Source: Methylobacter marinus A45 (GTDB taxonomy: Bacteria > Pseudomonadota > Gammaproteobacteria > Methylococcales > Methylomonadaceae). Taken from it: 64,000 bases of DNA. The notes beneath the pieces were generated by a model. It saw nothing but the letters and a program-made list of their open reading frames with translations. It was not told where the DNA came from and did no database searches. Shown piece after piece: positions 9,238-18,600 of the stretch; within the stretch, counting starts at the first letter, position 1; every line of letters starts with the position of its first letter. The stretch spans positions 62,001 to 126,000 of the forward strand of contig NZ_KB912877.1 in NCBI RefSeq assembly GCF_000383855.1, in the 5' to 3' direction. The translations under genes and the position numbers were made by a program.

Positions 9238-9648
9238 CTACTGCTCCACTGTCACAAAAGCTATTTTTGTGAGTCCCGCATGCTGAACAGTTGCCATGAC
9301 TTCAGCTACCTTGGCATAAACCACGGCTTGATCGGCGTATAAATGCAAAGCGACTTCCGGATTTTTCGCAAGTTCATCCATCAAAGCTGTTTCTAATGCA
9401 GTGAGATCGGCCATCGGAAATTTATTCAGGATAATCATCCCTTGCTCGTCGATACCCAGTTGCAACGGCTGCTTTTCCACATCAGCTGTAGTCTCGGCGG
9501 TTTTGGGCAGGGGCACATGCACGGATTGCGTCAATAGCGGAGCGGTCACCAACAGGATAATCAGCAATACCAACATCACATCGACCAGCGGCGTGACGTT
9601 GATTTCACTCATAGCGTCTTCGTTATCTGATTGCGGTTTAAAGGCCAT
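9238..9648 (-). CDS. exbD: ExbD/TolR-family biopolymer transport protein
   Basis: A 136-residue inner-membrane protein of the Ton motor. After a short cytoplasmic N-terminus comes INVTPLVDVMLVLLIILLV, the single membrane helix. Asp23 matches the essential proton-carrying aspartate of ExbD. A periplasmic domain follows (to about 136). The open frame continues 52 codons upstream of the chosen ATG, but those residues look non-native, and MAFKPQSDNEDAMSEINVTP is a typical ExbD start. ExbD works with ExbB and TonB; neither is seen in the window, so it must use partners encoded elsewhere. Its position at the end of the metallophore locus suggests it energises the TonB-dependent receptor at 27772-29955. 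Confidence 0.88.
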   Translation of the reverse strand: MAFKPQSDNEDAMSEINVTPLVDVMLVLLIILLVTAPLLTQSVHVPLPKTAETTADVEKQPLQLGIDEQGMIILNKFPMADLTALETALMDELAKNPEVALHLYADQAVVYAKVAEVMATVQHAGLTKIAFVTVEQ

Positions 9649-9650
9649 GA

Positions 9651-9788
9651 TTATTCTATGCGCCAGTAAGGATTGTTCGAGTACTTCCGCAGGATTGCCG
9701 CGATATTTAAGGCGCTGGCCAGATGCTTGCCGATGGCCGTCCAGCCAGGTAAAACCTTGCCGTGCAGTACGTGCTTGCGGGCCTCGGG
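9651..9788 (-). pseudogene. Unassigned 45-codon open fragment upstream of exbD
   Basis: Between exbD and the aminotransferase gene an open frame without a start codon reads through KVLPGWTAIGKHLASALN and RKYSNNPYWRIE to a TAA two bases before the exbD ATG. The residue pattern looks protein-like, but I do not recognise it. It could be the tail of a lost gene, perhaps the missing motor partner, or chance. A run of nine C and six A lies just upstream at about 9828-9842. Confidence 0.2.
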
Positions 9789-9852
9789 TTACGCTTATCG
9801 GCAAGGTTTTGGCGGATGTAAGGTCAGCCCCCCCCCAAAAAAGTACTCTCGG

Positions 9853-11283
9853 TTATGTAACAATCGATACCCGAACAGCTTCGGCAAAAATAGTACCGAT
9901 TTGATCGATTTCATCGGTCGTCACAATCAAGGGCGGTAAAACTCGGACCACGCTGCCTTGGCGTCCTCCCAACTCCACAATTAACCCCCGCTTCAAACAT
10001 TCGGTCTGAATGCGGCAAGCCAATTTCCGATTGGGCGGATAGACGCCTAGCGCATCCGGCGGGTCAACCGGATTGACTATCTCGATGCCAATCATCAGCC
10101 CGCGCCCTCTCACATCGCCGATTTGTGGTTTATCTTTTTGAATATTTCGAAGAATAGCCATCAACCGTTCGCCCATTTCATGGGCATGGAGATCCAACCT
10201 ATGCTCTTTTACGTACTGAAGTGTCGCGGTCCCTGCGGCCATCGCAAGCTGATTGCCGCGAAAGGTACCTGCATGAGCGCCGGGTTGCCAGCGATCCAAT
10301 TCCTTATGGTATACCACGGCGCTCAACGGCAATCCGCCGCCTATGGCTTTCGAGAGCACCAGAACGTCCGGCTGAATACCGGAATGCTCGAAAGCATACA
10401 TGCGTCCGGTCCGCCCGATACCGGTCTGTACTTCATCGATAATCAACGGAATGCCCCGCTTCCGGGTCATTCGGCGGATTTCCCGCAGCCATTCATCCGG
10501 CGCGGGAATAACGCCGCCCTCCCCCTGCACCGCTTCCAAAATCATTGCGGCCGGCGGCGTAATACCGCTGTTGCTGTCATCCAGGAGCCGTTCGATATAG
10601 GCTAGCGATGAGCGCCAGCCGACTTCGCCGCCCAAGCTGAAAGGGCATCGGTAAAGATACGGAAAAGGCAGAAAATGCACATCCGGCATCAACCCGGATA
10701 CGTGCAGTTTAGGACCGATTTCGCCGGTCAACCCTAATGCACCGTGCGTCATGCCGTGGTAGGCGCCGTGAAAAGCCAGGATCGATCGCCGCCCGGTAGC
10801 CGTCTTCACCAGTTTAACGGCGGCTTCAATCGCATCGGCACCGGACGGGCCGCAAAACTGAATGCGGGCCTGATCGGCGAACGCCTTAGGCAAACTGGAA
10901 AATAACGCCTCGACAAACCGGTCTTTAACCGGCGTCGTCAGATCCAACGTTTGGAAAGGCACGCCATCCGCCAAGGTCCGCCTAATCGCCTCCACGACTA
11001 CTGGGTGATGATGACCTAACGCCAACGCCCCCGCTCCCGCCAGGCAGTCGATATAACGACGGCCATCCATATCGTCAACAAACACACCCTCCGCCCGGCG
11101 AATAGCGATAGGAAGACGGCGAGGATAACTTCGAGCGCTAGACTCGAACCCCGACTGCCGATCCAGGTAATAGTCGTTGCCCTGAGCTTCAATAACAACC
11201 GTTTCTTCATCGATAAACGGCTGTAATAAAGGCTCTCCATCGAAAGCGTAACTCATTTCAGGTTGAATAACTTCTTGCTCCAT
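9853..11283 (-). CDS. dat: Diaminobutyrate--2-oxoglutarate aminotransferase (class III, PLP)
   Basis: A 476-residue class III aminotransferase that makes L-2,4-diaminobutyrate from aspartate semialdehyde, using glutamate as amino donor. The PLP lysine is Lys312 in VLSKAIGGGLPLS. The cofactor-ring aspartate is Asp283 in IIDEVQTGIG, and the phosphate-cup region is CGPSGADAIEAAVK at about 144-157. It belongs with EctB and PvdH. The Dab-type adenylation domain in the large NRPS gives it a clear job: precursor supply. A gap of about 210 bases separates it from the exporter gene upstream, so it may have its own promoter. No ectA or ectC is present, which argues against ectoine synthesis. Start at the ATG at 11283. 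Confidence 0.88.
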   Translation of the reverse strand: MEQEVIQPEMSYAFDGEPLLQPFIDEETVVIEAQGNDYYLDRQSGFESSARSYPRRLPIAIRRAEGVFVDDMDGRRYIDCLAGAGALALGHHHPVVVEAIRRTLADGVPFQTLDLTTPVKDRFVEALFSSLPKAFADQARIQFCGPSGADAIEAAVKLVKTATGRRSILAFHGAYHGMTHGALGLTGEIGPKLHVSGLMPDVHFLPFPYLYRCPFSLGGEVGWRSSLAYIERLLDDSNSGITPPAAMILEAVQGEGGVIPAPDEWLREIRRMTRKRGIPLIIDEVQTGIGRTGRMYAFEHSGIQPDVLVLSKAIGGGLPLSAVVYHKELDRWQPGAHAGTFRGNQLAMAAGTATLQYVKEHRLDLHAHEMGERLMAILRNIQKDKPQIGDVRGRGLMIGIEIVNPVDPPDALGVYPPNRKLACRIQTECLKRGLIVELGGRQGSVVRVLPPLIVTTDEIDQIGTIFAEAVRVSIVT

Positions 11284-11497
11284 GGCGATATCTCTACATT
11301 ATTTTTTCAATTATTACCCTTCTTGAACTTCCGGGCCCCATATATCCAAACTTTCAACAAGTGATTTAGCCCTTTAAAAGCTAATCTACATAAACATTTA
11401 TTACAAAAAACTCTGCTACTAAAAAGGGTTTTCTTCAAACAATAGAAAGAGTGATCAAGCTGTTTAGCTTAACGGCAATGACAATCACCCTGAAGCT

Positions 11498-13195
11498 TCA
11501 GACACTCTCGTGCTTGTTTTTCGCAGCAACGATTTCACTGAACGTCCCGTCCTCGATTTTTAAACACCGATCGGCCACATGAAAATAATGGTCATCGTGT
11601 GAAATCACCACTATAGTCTTGCCCTTGGTTTTCAGCATGGGCAATAGTTCCGTGTAGAATATTTTCTTGAATACCGGATCCTGATCGGCCGCCCATTCAT
11701 CGAACAGATAAAAAGGCCGATCTTCCAGATAAGCGACTAATAGCGCCAGTCGCTTACGCTGACCTTGCGACAAGTCCAAGGTCGAAAACTCGCCGTTTTC
11801 GATCCGCACTTTATGGTCCAACTGCAAACGCGCCAGATAAATGCGCGCTTCGGCGTCCAACTCTTTGCCGGCAAAGCCGAGCAGGCTATCGAACAAATAG
11901 AAATCAGAAAAAACCGCTGAAAATTGCTGTCGGTAAGTTTCCCGATTGGCGTCGGTGATGCGCTGTCCGCCCAATCGGATGTCGCCTTGCTCCGGCGCAT
12001 AAAGACCGACCAATAATAGCGCCAATGTGGTTTTGCCGCTGCCGTTGCCGCCGGTAAGAAAAACCAGCTCACCGGGTTGCAAGGTCAGATCGAGCGGGCC
12101 TAAGGTAAAAGCACGGTCCTCATCTTCACGGTGGTAACGATGCGTTACAGAGCTGAGCTGCAAAACCGCCGGATGCGCAAACGGCAGGGCGTCATTTGAC
12201 TTTGCCGATTCAGGTTCGCTGGCATCACAGCGTAGTGCTTCGATTTTTTTTAATGCGATAGCTCCATTGGCAAAAACGGGCAAGCCGTCCATTAATGCCG
12301 TTAATGGAGTCATCATGTACAGGATGGTCAAACAATAACCGCGTATAATCTCAGGCGTCATTTCAAACCAAATTGCCCGTCCTGCCAGGTTCAACCCGGC
12401 AATTGCCGCTAATCGGGCAGTCGCTTCCTGAGCATTGGGCAGTAAAAAAAGCACTGCGCCGATGATTAGGTAAAACAAACAGTTGCCCCAATTTCCGGCC
12501 AGAATATAGAAACCGCTACCTTTTAAATAATGCAGCCGATAGTCTAAGGCGGCAACTTCCAGATATTCGGAAATAAAGGCGTTGCGTCGTAGTTCATGTA
12601 ATTTCAGTTCTTTCATCCCTTGCGTCAGACTGCGAAAATGCGTGTACAACCTATCGTCAGACTCCCTCGCCATTTTCAACCCATGCAGCGCCCGGTTTTC
12701 TATTAGCCGAAAACCACACACTCCCATCACTATCGCCAATAGCACAAGAACCAACAATACGCCGGACAACCACCCCAAATACAGCAGACAGCCGGCCACA
12801 ATAGCTGCATTCACGCAGAGTATTGGCAACCATCGAAATGCTTCCGCCAACGTGGCGACATCCTGTGTCAGACAGGCCAATATTCGCGCCGGTCCAATGG
12901 CCTGCAAACGCTTAAACGAGGCGCGTAAAATCTGCTTACTCAGTTTCATCCGCAAATCGAAAATCACCTTTTGACCAAGGCGCATCAATAAAAAAGCCGA
13001 AATCATTCGGGCCAGCACCAGCAGCATGCACAAACCGGCAAACAGCCAACCCAGTTGGGTTAAAGCCTCCTGCCCGTTATTCAAAGCCATGTTGATCACG
13101 GCAATCAGACCGGCGCCGACTATGCCGCTGAACACACCGGCGATTATCGACAAGACCAGCAGCCAACTGGAGTGACGCAATAAAAAAAGCATCAT
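11498..13195 (-). CDS. Peptide-siderophore export ABC transporter (PvdE/SyrD type)
   Basis: A 566-residue half-transporter with fused membrane and ATPase domains. About six membrane segments fill residues 1-315. The ATPase domain has Walker A GGNGSGKTT near 380, the signature LSQGQRKRL near 475, Walker B FYLFDE near 495 and the switch histidine in VISHDDHY. Asp-Glu-Trp after Walker B and the short linker fit the cyclic-peptide/siderophore exporter group. It should move the acylated peptide precursor from cytoplasm to periplasm, as PvdE does for pyoverdine. The frame opens upstream at a TTG (13240), but the ATG pair at 13195 gives a more typical hydrophobic start. No strong ribosome site is visible for either. 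Confidence 0.88.
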   Translation of the reverse strand: MMLFLLRHSSWLLVLSIIAGVFSGIVGAGLIAVINMALNNGQEALTQLGWLFAGLCMLLVLARMISAFLLMRLGQKVIFDLRMKLSKQILRASFKRLQAIGPARILACLTQDVATLAEAFRWLPILCVNAAIVAGCLLYLGWLSGVLLVLVLLAIVMGVCGFRLIENRALHGLKMARESDDRLYTHFRSLTQGMKELKLHELRRNAFISEYLEVAALDYRLHYLKGSGFYILAGNWGNCLFYLIIGAVLFLLPNAQEATARLAAIAGLNLAGRAIWFEMTPEIIRGYCLTILYMMTPLTALMDGLPVFANGAIALKKIEALRCDASEPESAKSNDALPFAHPAVLQLSSVTHRYHREDEDRAFTLGPLDLTLQPGELVFLTGGNGSGKTTLALLLVGLYAPEQGDIRLGGQRITDANRETYRQQFSAVFSDFYLFDSLLGFAGKELDAEARIYLARLQLDHKVRIENGEFSTLDLSQGQRKRLALLVAYLEDRPFYLFDEWAADQDPVFKKIFYTELLPMLKTKGKTIVVISHDDHYFHVADRCLKIEDGTFSEIVAAKNKHESV

Positions 13196-13273
13196 ATTTT
13201 TAGTAAACCATGGGTTAGGTCCGCATTTTTGCAGGTGCAAAAAATGACCAGTAAAATCATCGGCATCAGCTCT

Positions 13274-15658
13274 CTAGTCCCGATTTATTGGCGCCGGTAC
13301 CAGCTCCAGCCGGTACACGCCAGTTCCGGTTTCCAGCGGCACGGCAATGCCTTCCACCCAAGCCTGCTGTTGATCACGATAATGCGGCGACAGCGGATGG
13401 CCGGATTGACCGCCGGGCATCTGCAAAATGCCATTACCTTCATGGCCCGGCGCGACCACCAGCCGTTCGCTGGCGCCATAACCGGGCGTTGCTACGCGTA
13501 CGCATTGCGCACAGCCGGGTAGCTCCACTGGCGGCATATCCAGCCAGCGCTTCAACACCGGTAAGTCCTCTGAGAAAGGATGCGAAATAATTACTTGATT
13601 GGCCGCACCCCAAGCCAAGCTTTCCGAAAAACCGGCGCTATCGTTTGCAGATAGCTTGTGAGATGCCTGCATCAGCAGATTAAGCAAAAACTCATCCCAG
13701 TCCCGGTAATGGCGCTTATCGGGCAATAGCTCCGGCAGTCTGGTCGCCAACAGTTGCTGTAAAGGTGTGTCTATCATCGGCGAGATGAAACGGAACGCTG
13801 CATCGTAGTTCCGGCATTTCGCCATGAAAGGCGCCATCACGGCTTCCAGTAACCGTTTGCGGAACTCGACCAGAACGGCGAATCCCACCGACTCCCGTTC
13901 GGCAAAACCGTCCCAGTCGGTTAAATCCTGTTTAAGCCGCATTTGGGTTTTATCATTACTATTGTGTAGCAGAGACAACGCCAGCCGTTGGTAAAAACGG
14001 TAAAACTCGACTCGGGTATCCAATTGCAAAGCCAGCATATCGCGCTCGCTGAGGTTATTTGCCTCGCTCAGACGTTCGGCGATCCGGTAAGCGCGATGGC
14101 CTTGGTCGAAATCATGACCGATCACATAAGAATAATCGTCGCCGAGCATACGCTGATTGGCGTTGACGATGAAACCTGCCTTGGGATTGAGCAAGCGCGG
14201 CAACTCTTCAGGCAAAATATAACCGGCCCAACCTTTTGCACCATCGGCCCAGGAACGGCTCACCGAACCGTCCAATCCGAAGCGTTTAGGGATTTTACCG
14301 GAGTAAGTCCAGCCGATATTGCCTTGATCATCAGCCGCCAGTGCATTCAAAGGCGGCCCGCCCGCCTTGTTAAACACCGCTTGCGCCGCCATCACCGTGT
14401 CGGCGGCGTCCAAATTCAGCAGGTTTAAATCAGTAGCGGCGGGGTCCAGCGCCGTCCAATGTACAGCGACCTGTTTGGAGAGTAAGGGTTCGGGCAGTAC
14501 CGGTCCCCATTCAGTCGTTTGCACCTTGAAGGTTAAATCCGGCTCGCCTTTAACATGCACCGTTTCTTGGCGCTCGCCGAAGCGAACAAAGCCTTTGGCC
14601 GTGCGGTAACTGTCGGGCTTTTTAGGATCAAGCTCCAACACCACCAAATCCACGAAATCGCCTTCAATATTGGTAAATCCCCAAGCCATTTTGCCATTAG
14701 AGCCGACTACCATCAGAGGCACGCCGGGCAGGGTGAAGCCGGTAAGGCGCACATTGCGGTAACGGATTTCAGCCCGATACCAAATGTTCGGCACGCGTAG
14801 CGACAAGTGCATATCATTAGCCAGAATAGCCCTACCATCCCAGGTTTTTGACGGCCCGACCACCCAGCCGTTCGAGCCTTTAGGCGGCGCAGCGTCGGCT
14901 ACCAGAGCGGTGTGCAGCTGATGATTGCCGGGATCATTCAGTAACGCGGATAGCTCTGCCTTCGGAATAGAATACCCAGGTGTTTCCGTAGTGTTGGTGT
15001 TCAGCAGTTGCGCGGTATAGCGGTCAACGGGCTGCATGAAAAATTTTCTGACCGCTCCCGGCAATGCCGCCTCCATGACGCTGGCCCGGCGCTCGGCGTC
15101 GCCTGTCCAACCCAAATCTTCTTCCATACCCAGCACTACCAGCACACTGTCTTCAGGCCGCCAAGCGGCAGGACGATAAGCCAATAGCAAAAACTCGGGC
15201 GGCAATACTGCTAATGTGGCCATCGCTTGGTTGACGCCTTGAGCATAGGCTTTCAAGACTCGGCGTTGATCGGACGGAAGACGCTGAACAATGGCCTGCG
15301 CCACTTGCTCAAAACCCATCACCCGATGCCAGTGGTCGGTCTCTTTTAATTCAGGCCCCATCACTTCGGCCAAGTTCCCCGCTATATGTCGGCGCATTAA
15401 ATCCATCTGAAACAAGCGGTCGCGGGCGGTTAAGAAGCCTAACGCATGAAATGCGTCCTCACGCGACTTTGCCGAAATGACCGGGATTCCTTTTTCATCA
15501 AAGGCCACGGTAGTTTTGGAAGAAAGACCCGACAAATAATGTTGCCCCCCCATAGTGGACAATGTGGATTGTAGGAACCAATAGACGCCAATGCACCCAC
15601 TACCAATTAGCATTACAAGCATGATAAAAAATATCCGCCAGAACTTTTTTTGCTTCAT
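13274..15658 (-). CDS. Penicillin-acylase-family N-terminal-nucleophile hydrolase (PvdQ-like)
   Basis: A 794-residue Ntn-hydrolase precursor. A signal anchor (FWRIFFIMLVMLIGSGCIG) near residues 6-24 directs it to the periplasm. The self-cleavage site is Gly-Ser in PPKGSNGWVVG: Ser262 becomes the N-terminal nucleophile of the beta chain. The alpha chain precedes it, with the DLMRRHIAGNLAEVMG segment typical of the family. PvdQ removes the fatty acyl chain from acylated ferribactin. Here the NRPS starts with a fatty-acyl loading domain, so removal of that lipid in the periplasm is the likely role. The ATG at 15658 has AGGGGG eight bases upstream and lies 16 bases after the stop of the reductase NRPS. 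The open frame extends further into that gene, but this start is better. Confidence 0.85.
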   Translation of the reverse strand: MKQKKFWRIFFIMLVMLIGSGCIGVYWFLQSTLSTMGGQHYLSGLSSKTTVAFDEKGIPVISAKSREDAFHALGFLTARDRLFQMDLMRRHIAGNLAEVMGPELKETDHWHRVMGFEQVAQAIVQRLPSDQRRVLKAYAQGVNQAMATLAVLPPEFLLLAYRPAAWRPEDSVLVVLGMEEDLGWTGDAERRASVMEAALPGAVRKFFMQPVDRYTAQLLNTNTTETPGYSIPKAELSALLNDPGNHQLHTALVADAAPPKGSNGWVVGPSKTWDGRAILANDMHLSLRVPNIWYRAEIRYRNVRLTGFTLPGVPLMVVGSNGKMAWGFTNIEGDFVDLVVLELDPKKPDSYRTAKGFVRFGERQETVHVKGEPDLTFKVQTTEWGPVLPEPLLSKQVAVHWTALDPAATDLNLLNLDAADTVMAAQAVFNKAGGPPLNALAADDQGNIGWTYSGKIPKRFGLDGSVSRSWADGAKGWAGYILPEELPRLLNPKAGFIVNANQRMLGDDYSYVIGHDFDQGHRAYRIAERLSEANNLSERDMLALQLDTRVEFYRFYQRLALSLLHNSNDKTQMRLKQDLTDWDGFAERESVGFAVLVEFRKRLLEAVMAPFMAKCRNYDAAFRFISPMIDTPLQQLLATRLPELLPDKRHYRDWDEFLLNLLMQASHKLSANDSAGFSESLAWGAANQVIISHPFSEDLPVLKRWLDMPPVELPGCAQCVRVATPGYGASERLVVAPGHEGNGILQMPGGQSGHPLSPHYRDQQQAWVEGIAVPLETGTGVYRLELVPAPINRD

Positions 15659-15674
15659 CCATTGCCCCCTATTT

Positions 15675-18600
15675 CTAAACCGCCACAGAGGAATATCCGG
15701 CATAAGCCTTTTGAAGATAATGAAAATACAACTGCCATAAATGCTGGTCAGGTATTGGACAACTAATCCCTGTTCCGCTTAATCCAGCACTGACATGACG
15801 ATGGTCAAAGATAAGCACACGCTCAGGTGATTCGTTATTGTTTGTTAAATTAGCCCGTTCTTGATCGAGCATGGGCACTAAGGAGAAAAACGGATGGTCA
15901 GATGAATTGCCGACAAGATTACGTAACTCTTTCAGCCAATCATTAAAGTCGACCCTTTCCAGCGCTAAGTCGGCAGCACACGCCCAAGCAAACAGTTGGT
16001 TACTGGAAAGCGGACTAGGATTCGTTAAATGATAGGTTTTACCTATGCCTTGAGATTGCCCCGACAAAAAGATCAGCGCCCGGCTAGCGTAATCGACAGG
16101 AACGGCATTAAACAATGCTTCCTGCATCGGCACTTTGCCTAATAACAAACAGCTGCCGATCACCTTACTCAAATAATCGCCGGTATTCCAAACCCCTGAG
16201 CGGCTATCACCGGTAATAATGGACGGACGATAGATGGATGCCGGCAAGCCTCGGCAAGACGCCTCTCTAACCAATTTTTCCGCCACCCACTTCGACTGCG
16301 CATAACCGCCTACTAAGGTAGCGCCGTCTTCAGGGAAGTCTTCTTCCATCACGGTATTTAAACTGAGATCCAAATTATCTTCGAACACGGACACGGTGGA
16401 AATATAATGCACGGGCTTGTTTTTGGTTGTACAGGCAAGCCGCAATACTTCTTGAGTCCCTAACACATTGGCGGGTTTTAAGGTTGAATAAGGATAAGTA
16501 AAATTAACTAATGCGCCGTTGTGGTAAATGACATCAATGTCTTGGGCCAGTTGTTGCCATTGGCTGGCTTGAATGCCAAGAAGCGGCTTGGTTAAATCGC
16601 CGCATACGGGATAAATTCTGGAGCTGAAATCGTTACGCCATAAGCCATAACTATCCAGATTATGTCTGACTTTTTCAAAACCCTGGGCGGTGCTGGTCGC
16701 GCGCACCAGACAATAAATGACCATCGGGGTTTGTTGTAACAATTCTTGCAACAAAAAAGCGCCAAGAAATCCGGTGGCGCCCGTTAAAAAAACCGACTTT
16801 AATGCAACTTCCGGACAATACGCAGCAAGCGGACGAATAGATTCATCAAGCACACTCTCAGCTTGCCAATCGATAGAACCCGCATTCGCGTGTTCATTAG
16901 CCTCATCCATAGCCAATAAGCGGGCTTGAGCGGCTATGGTCGGTGTCTGAAACAAATCCAGCAAAGGTATTGCACAGCTAAACTCCTCCCTGACTCTGAA
17001 TAATAACTGCGTCGCCAAAATGGAGTGTCCACCCAAGGCAAAAAAATCGTCGTTTATGCCGATCCTTTCTATGCCCAAGACATCGCGCCAATGTCCTTCC
17101 AGTGTTTGTTCTGTTGGATTGCTTGGAGCAATATAACCGGCGCTTGCTAACTGATTGCCATCAGCAACAGGTAGGGCTTTTCTGTCCAGCTTGCCGCTGA
17201 CCGTCAAGGGCAGGGTTTCCAGGAATATAAACAGGGCGGGCTGCATATATTCGGGAAGCATGGCTTTTAAATGTGCTCGAAGCGCATCACTATCAACAGA
17301 TGACGCTCTTTTTACAACATAAGCAATCAGACGTTTGCCGATCGACGGTTGCTCTTGAACGATCACAACGGTTTCTTTGACGAGGGGGTGTTGCAGCAAG
17401 CAGGCTTCGATTTCGCCAAGCTCGATTCGAAAGCCTCTGATTTTAACCTGGCGGTCAATGCGGCCCAGATAATCGATATTGCCATCGGCGCGGTAATAGG
17501 CCAGATCGCCGGTCCGGTACAGCCGTTCACCTTCAAGCCCGCTGTAGGAGTCAGGGATAAAACGTTCCGCTGTAAGGTCGGGGCGGTTTAGATAAGCTCG
17601 CGCCAATTGCACCCCGCCCAAGCAGAGTTCGCCGGGGACGCCTACCGGCACAGGATTGAAATGGCGATCAAGGATATAGGTACGGGTATTGGCAATCGGG
17701 CGTCCGATAGGCACACAAGGGTCAGTATCGGCTTTTTGGCATTGCCACGCGGTGACGTCGATGGAGGCTTCGGTCGGGCCGTAAAGATTGTGCAGTTCGG
17801 CGTTATGGCGCGCAAAAAATAATTGGCGAAGCTCCGCTGTCAGTGCCTCGCCGCTGCAAATAACCTGCTTGAGCGTAGGGCAGCAATTGACGGCGCTTGC
17901 TTCCAGAAAAACGCGCAGCATCGAAGGCACAAAATGAATGGTAGTGACTGAGTGCATGTTGATGAGAGCAATCAGTCTATCAGGGTTTTTATGATCATTC
18001 GGCGCCGTAATGACTAACCGTGCGCCAACCAGCAACGGCCAGAAAAATTCCCATACCGATACGTCGAAGCTATATGGCGTCTTTTGCAAGACGGCATCCG
18101 CAGCGCTTAAGTTGAAACGCTCCTGCATCCAAAGCAGGCGGTTCCACAAGCCCTTGTGGGGTACGCCTACCGCCTTGGGCCGCCCGGTAGAACCCGAGGT
18201 ATAAAGCACATAAGCCAGCTGGTCGGGGGCAATATTGATGATAGGGTTGGCTTTCGACGATAACACAAATTCTGTCAACTCCTGATCCAGATGAATCAGC
18301 CGCGCATCCGATGGCGGCAATGCATTTGCGCATTCAGTTTGCAATAAAATCCACTGCAACCCGGCATCCTTGACCAGAACAGATAAGCGCTCTTGCGGAT
18401 AATCCGGATCAAGCGGCAGATAAGCCGTGCCCGCCTTCATGATACCGAGCAGGCCTACGATCAGTTCGATGGAGCGACGCGCGCAAATTCCCACCAGCTT
18501 ATCAGGACTCACGCCTTGTCCAAGCAGGTAATGCGCCAGCTGGTTGGCTTGCGCATTCAATTCACCATAGCTTAATTGCTTCTCGTCAAAAACCAACGCT

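Noticed and set aside
9853-11283. Ectoine pathway (EctB)
   Set aside because: The enzyme class fits, but ectA and ectC are absent and the NRPS has a Dab-type adenylation domain, so a precursor role for the peptide is the better reading.
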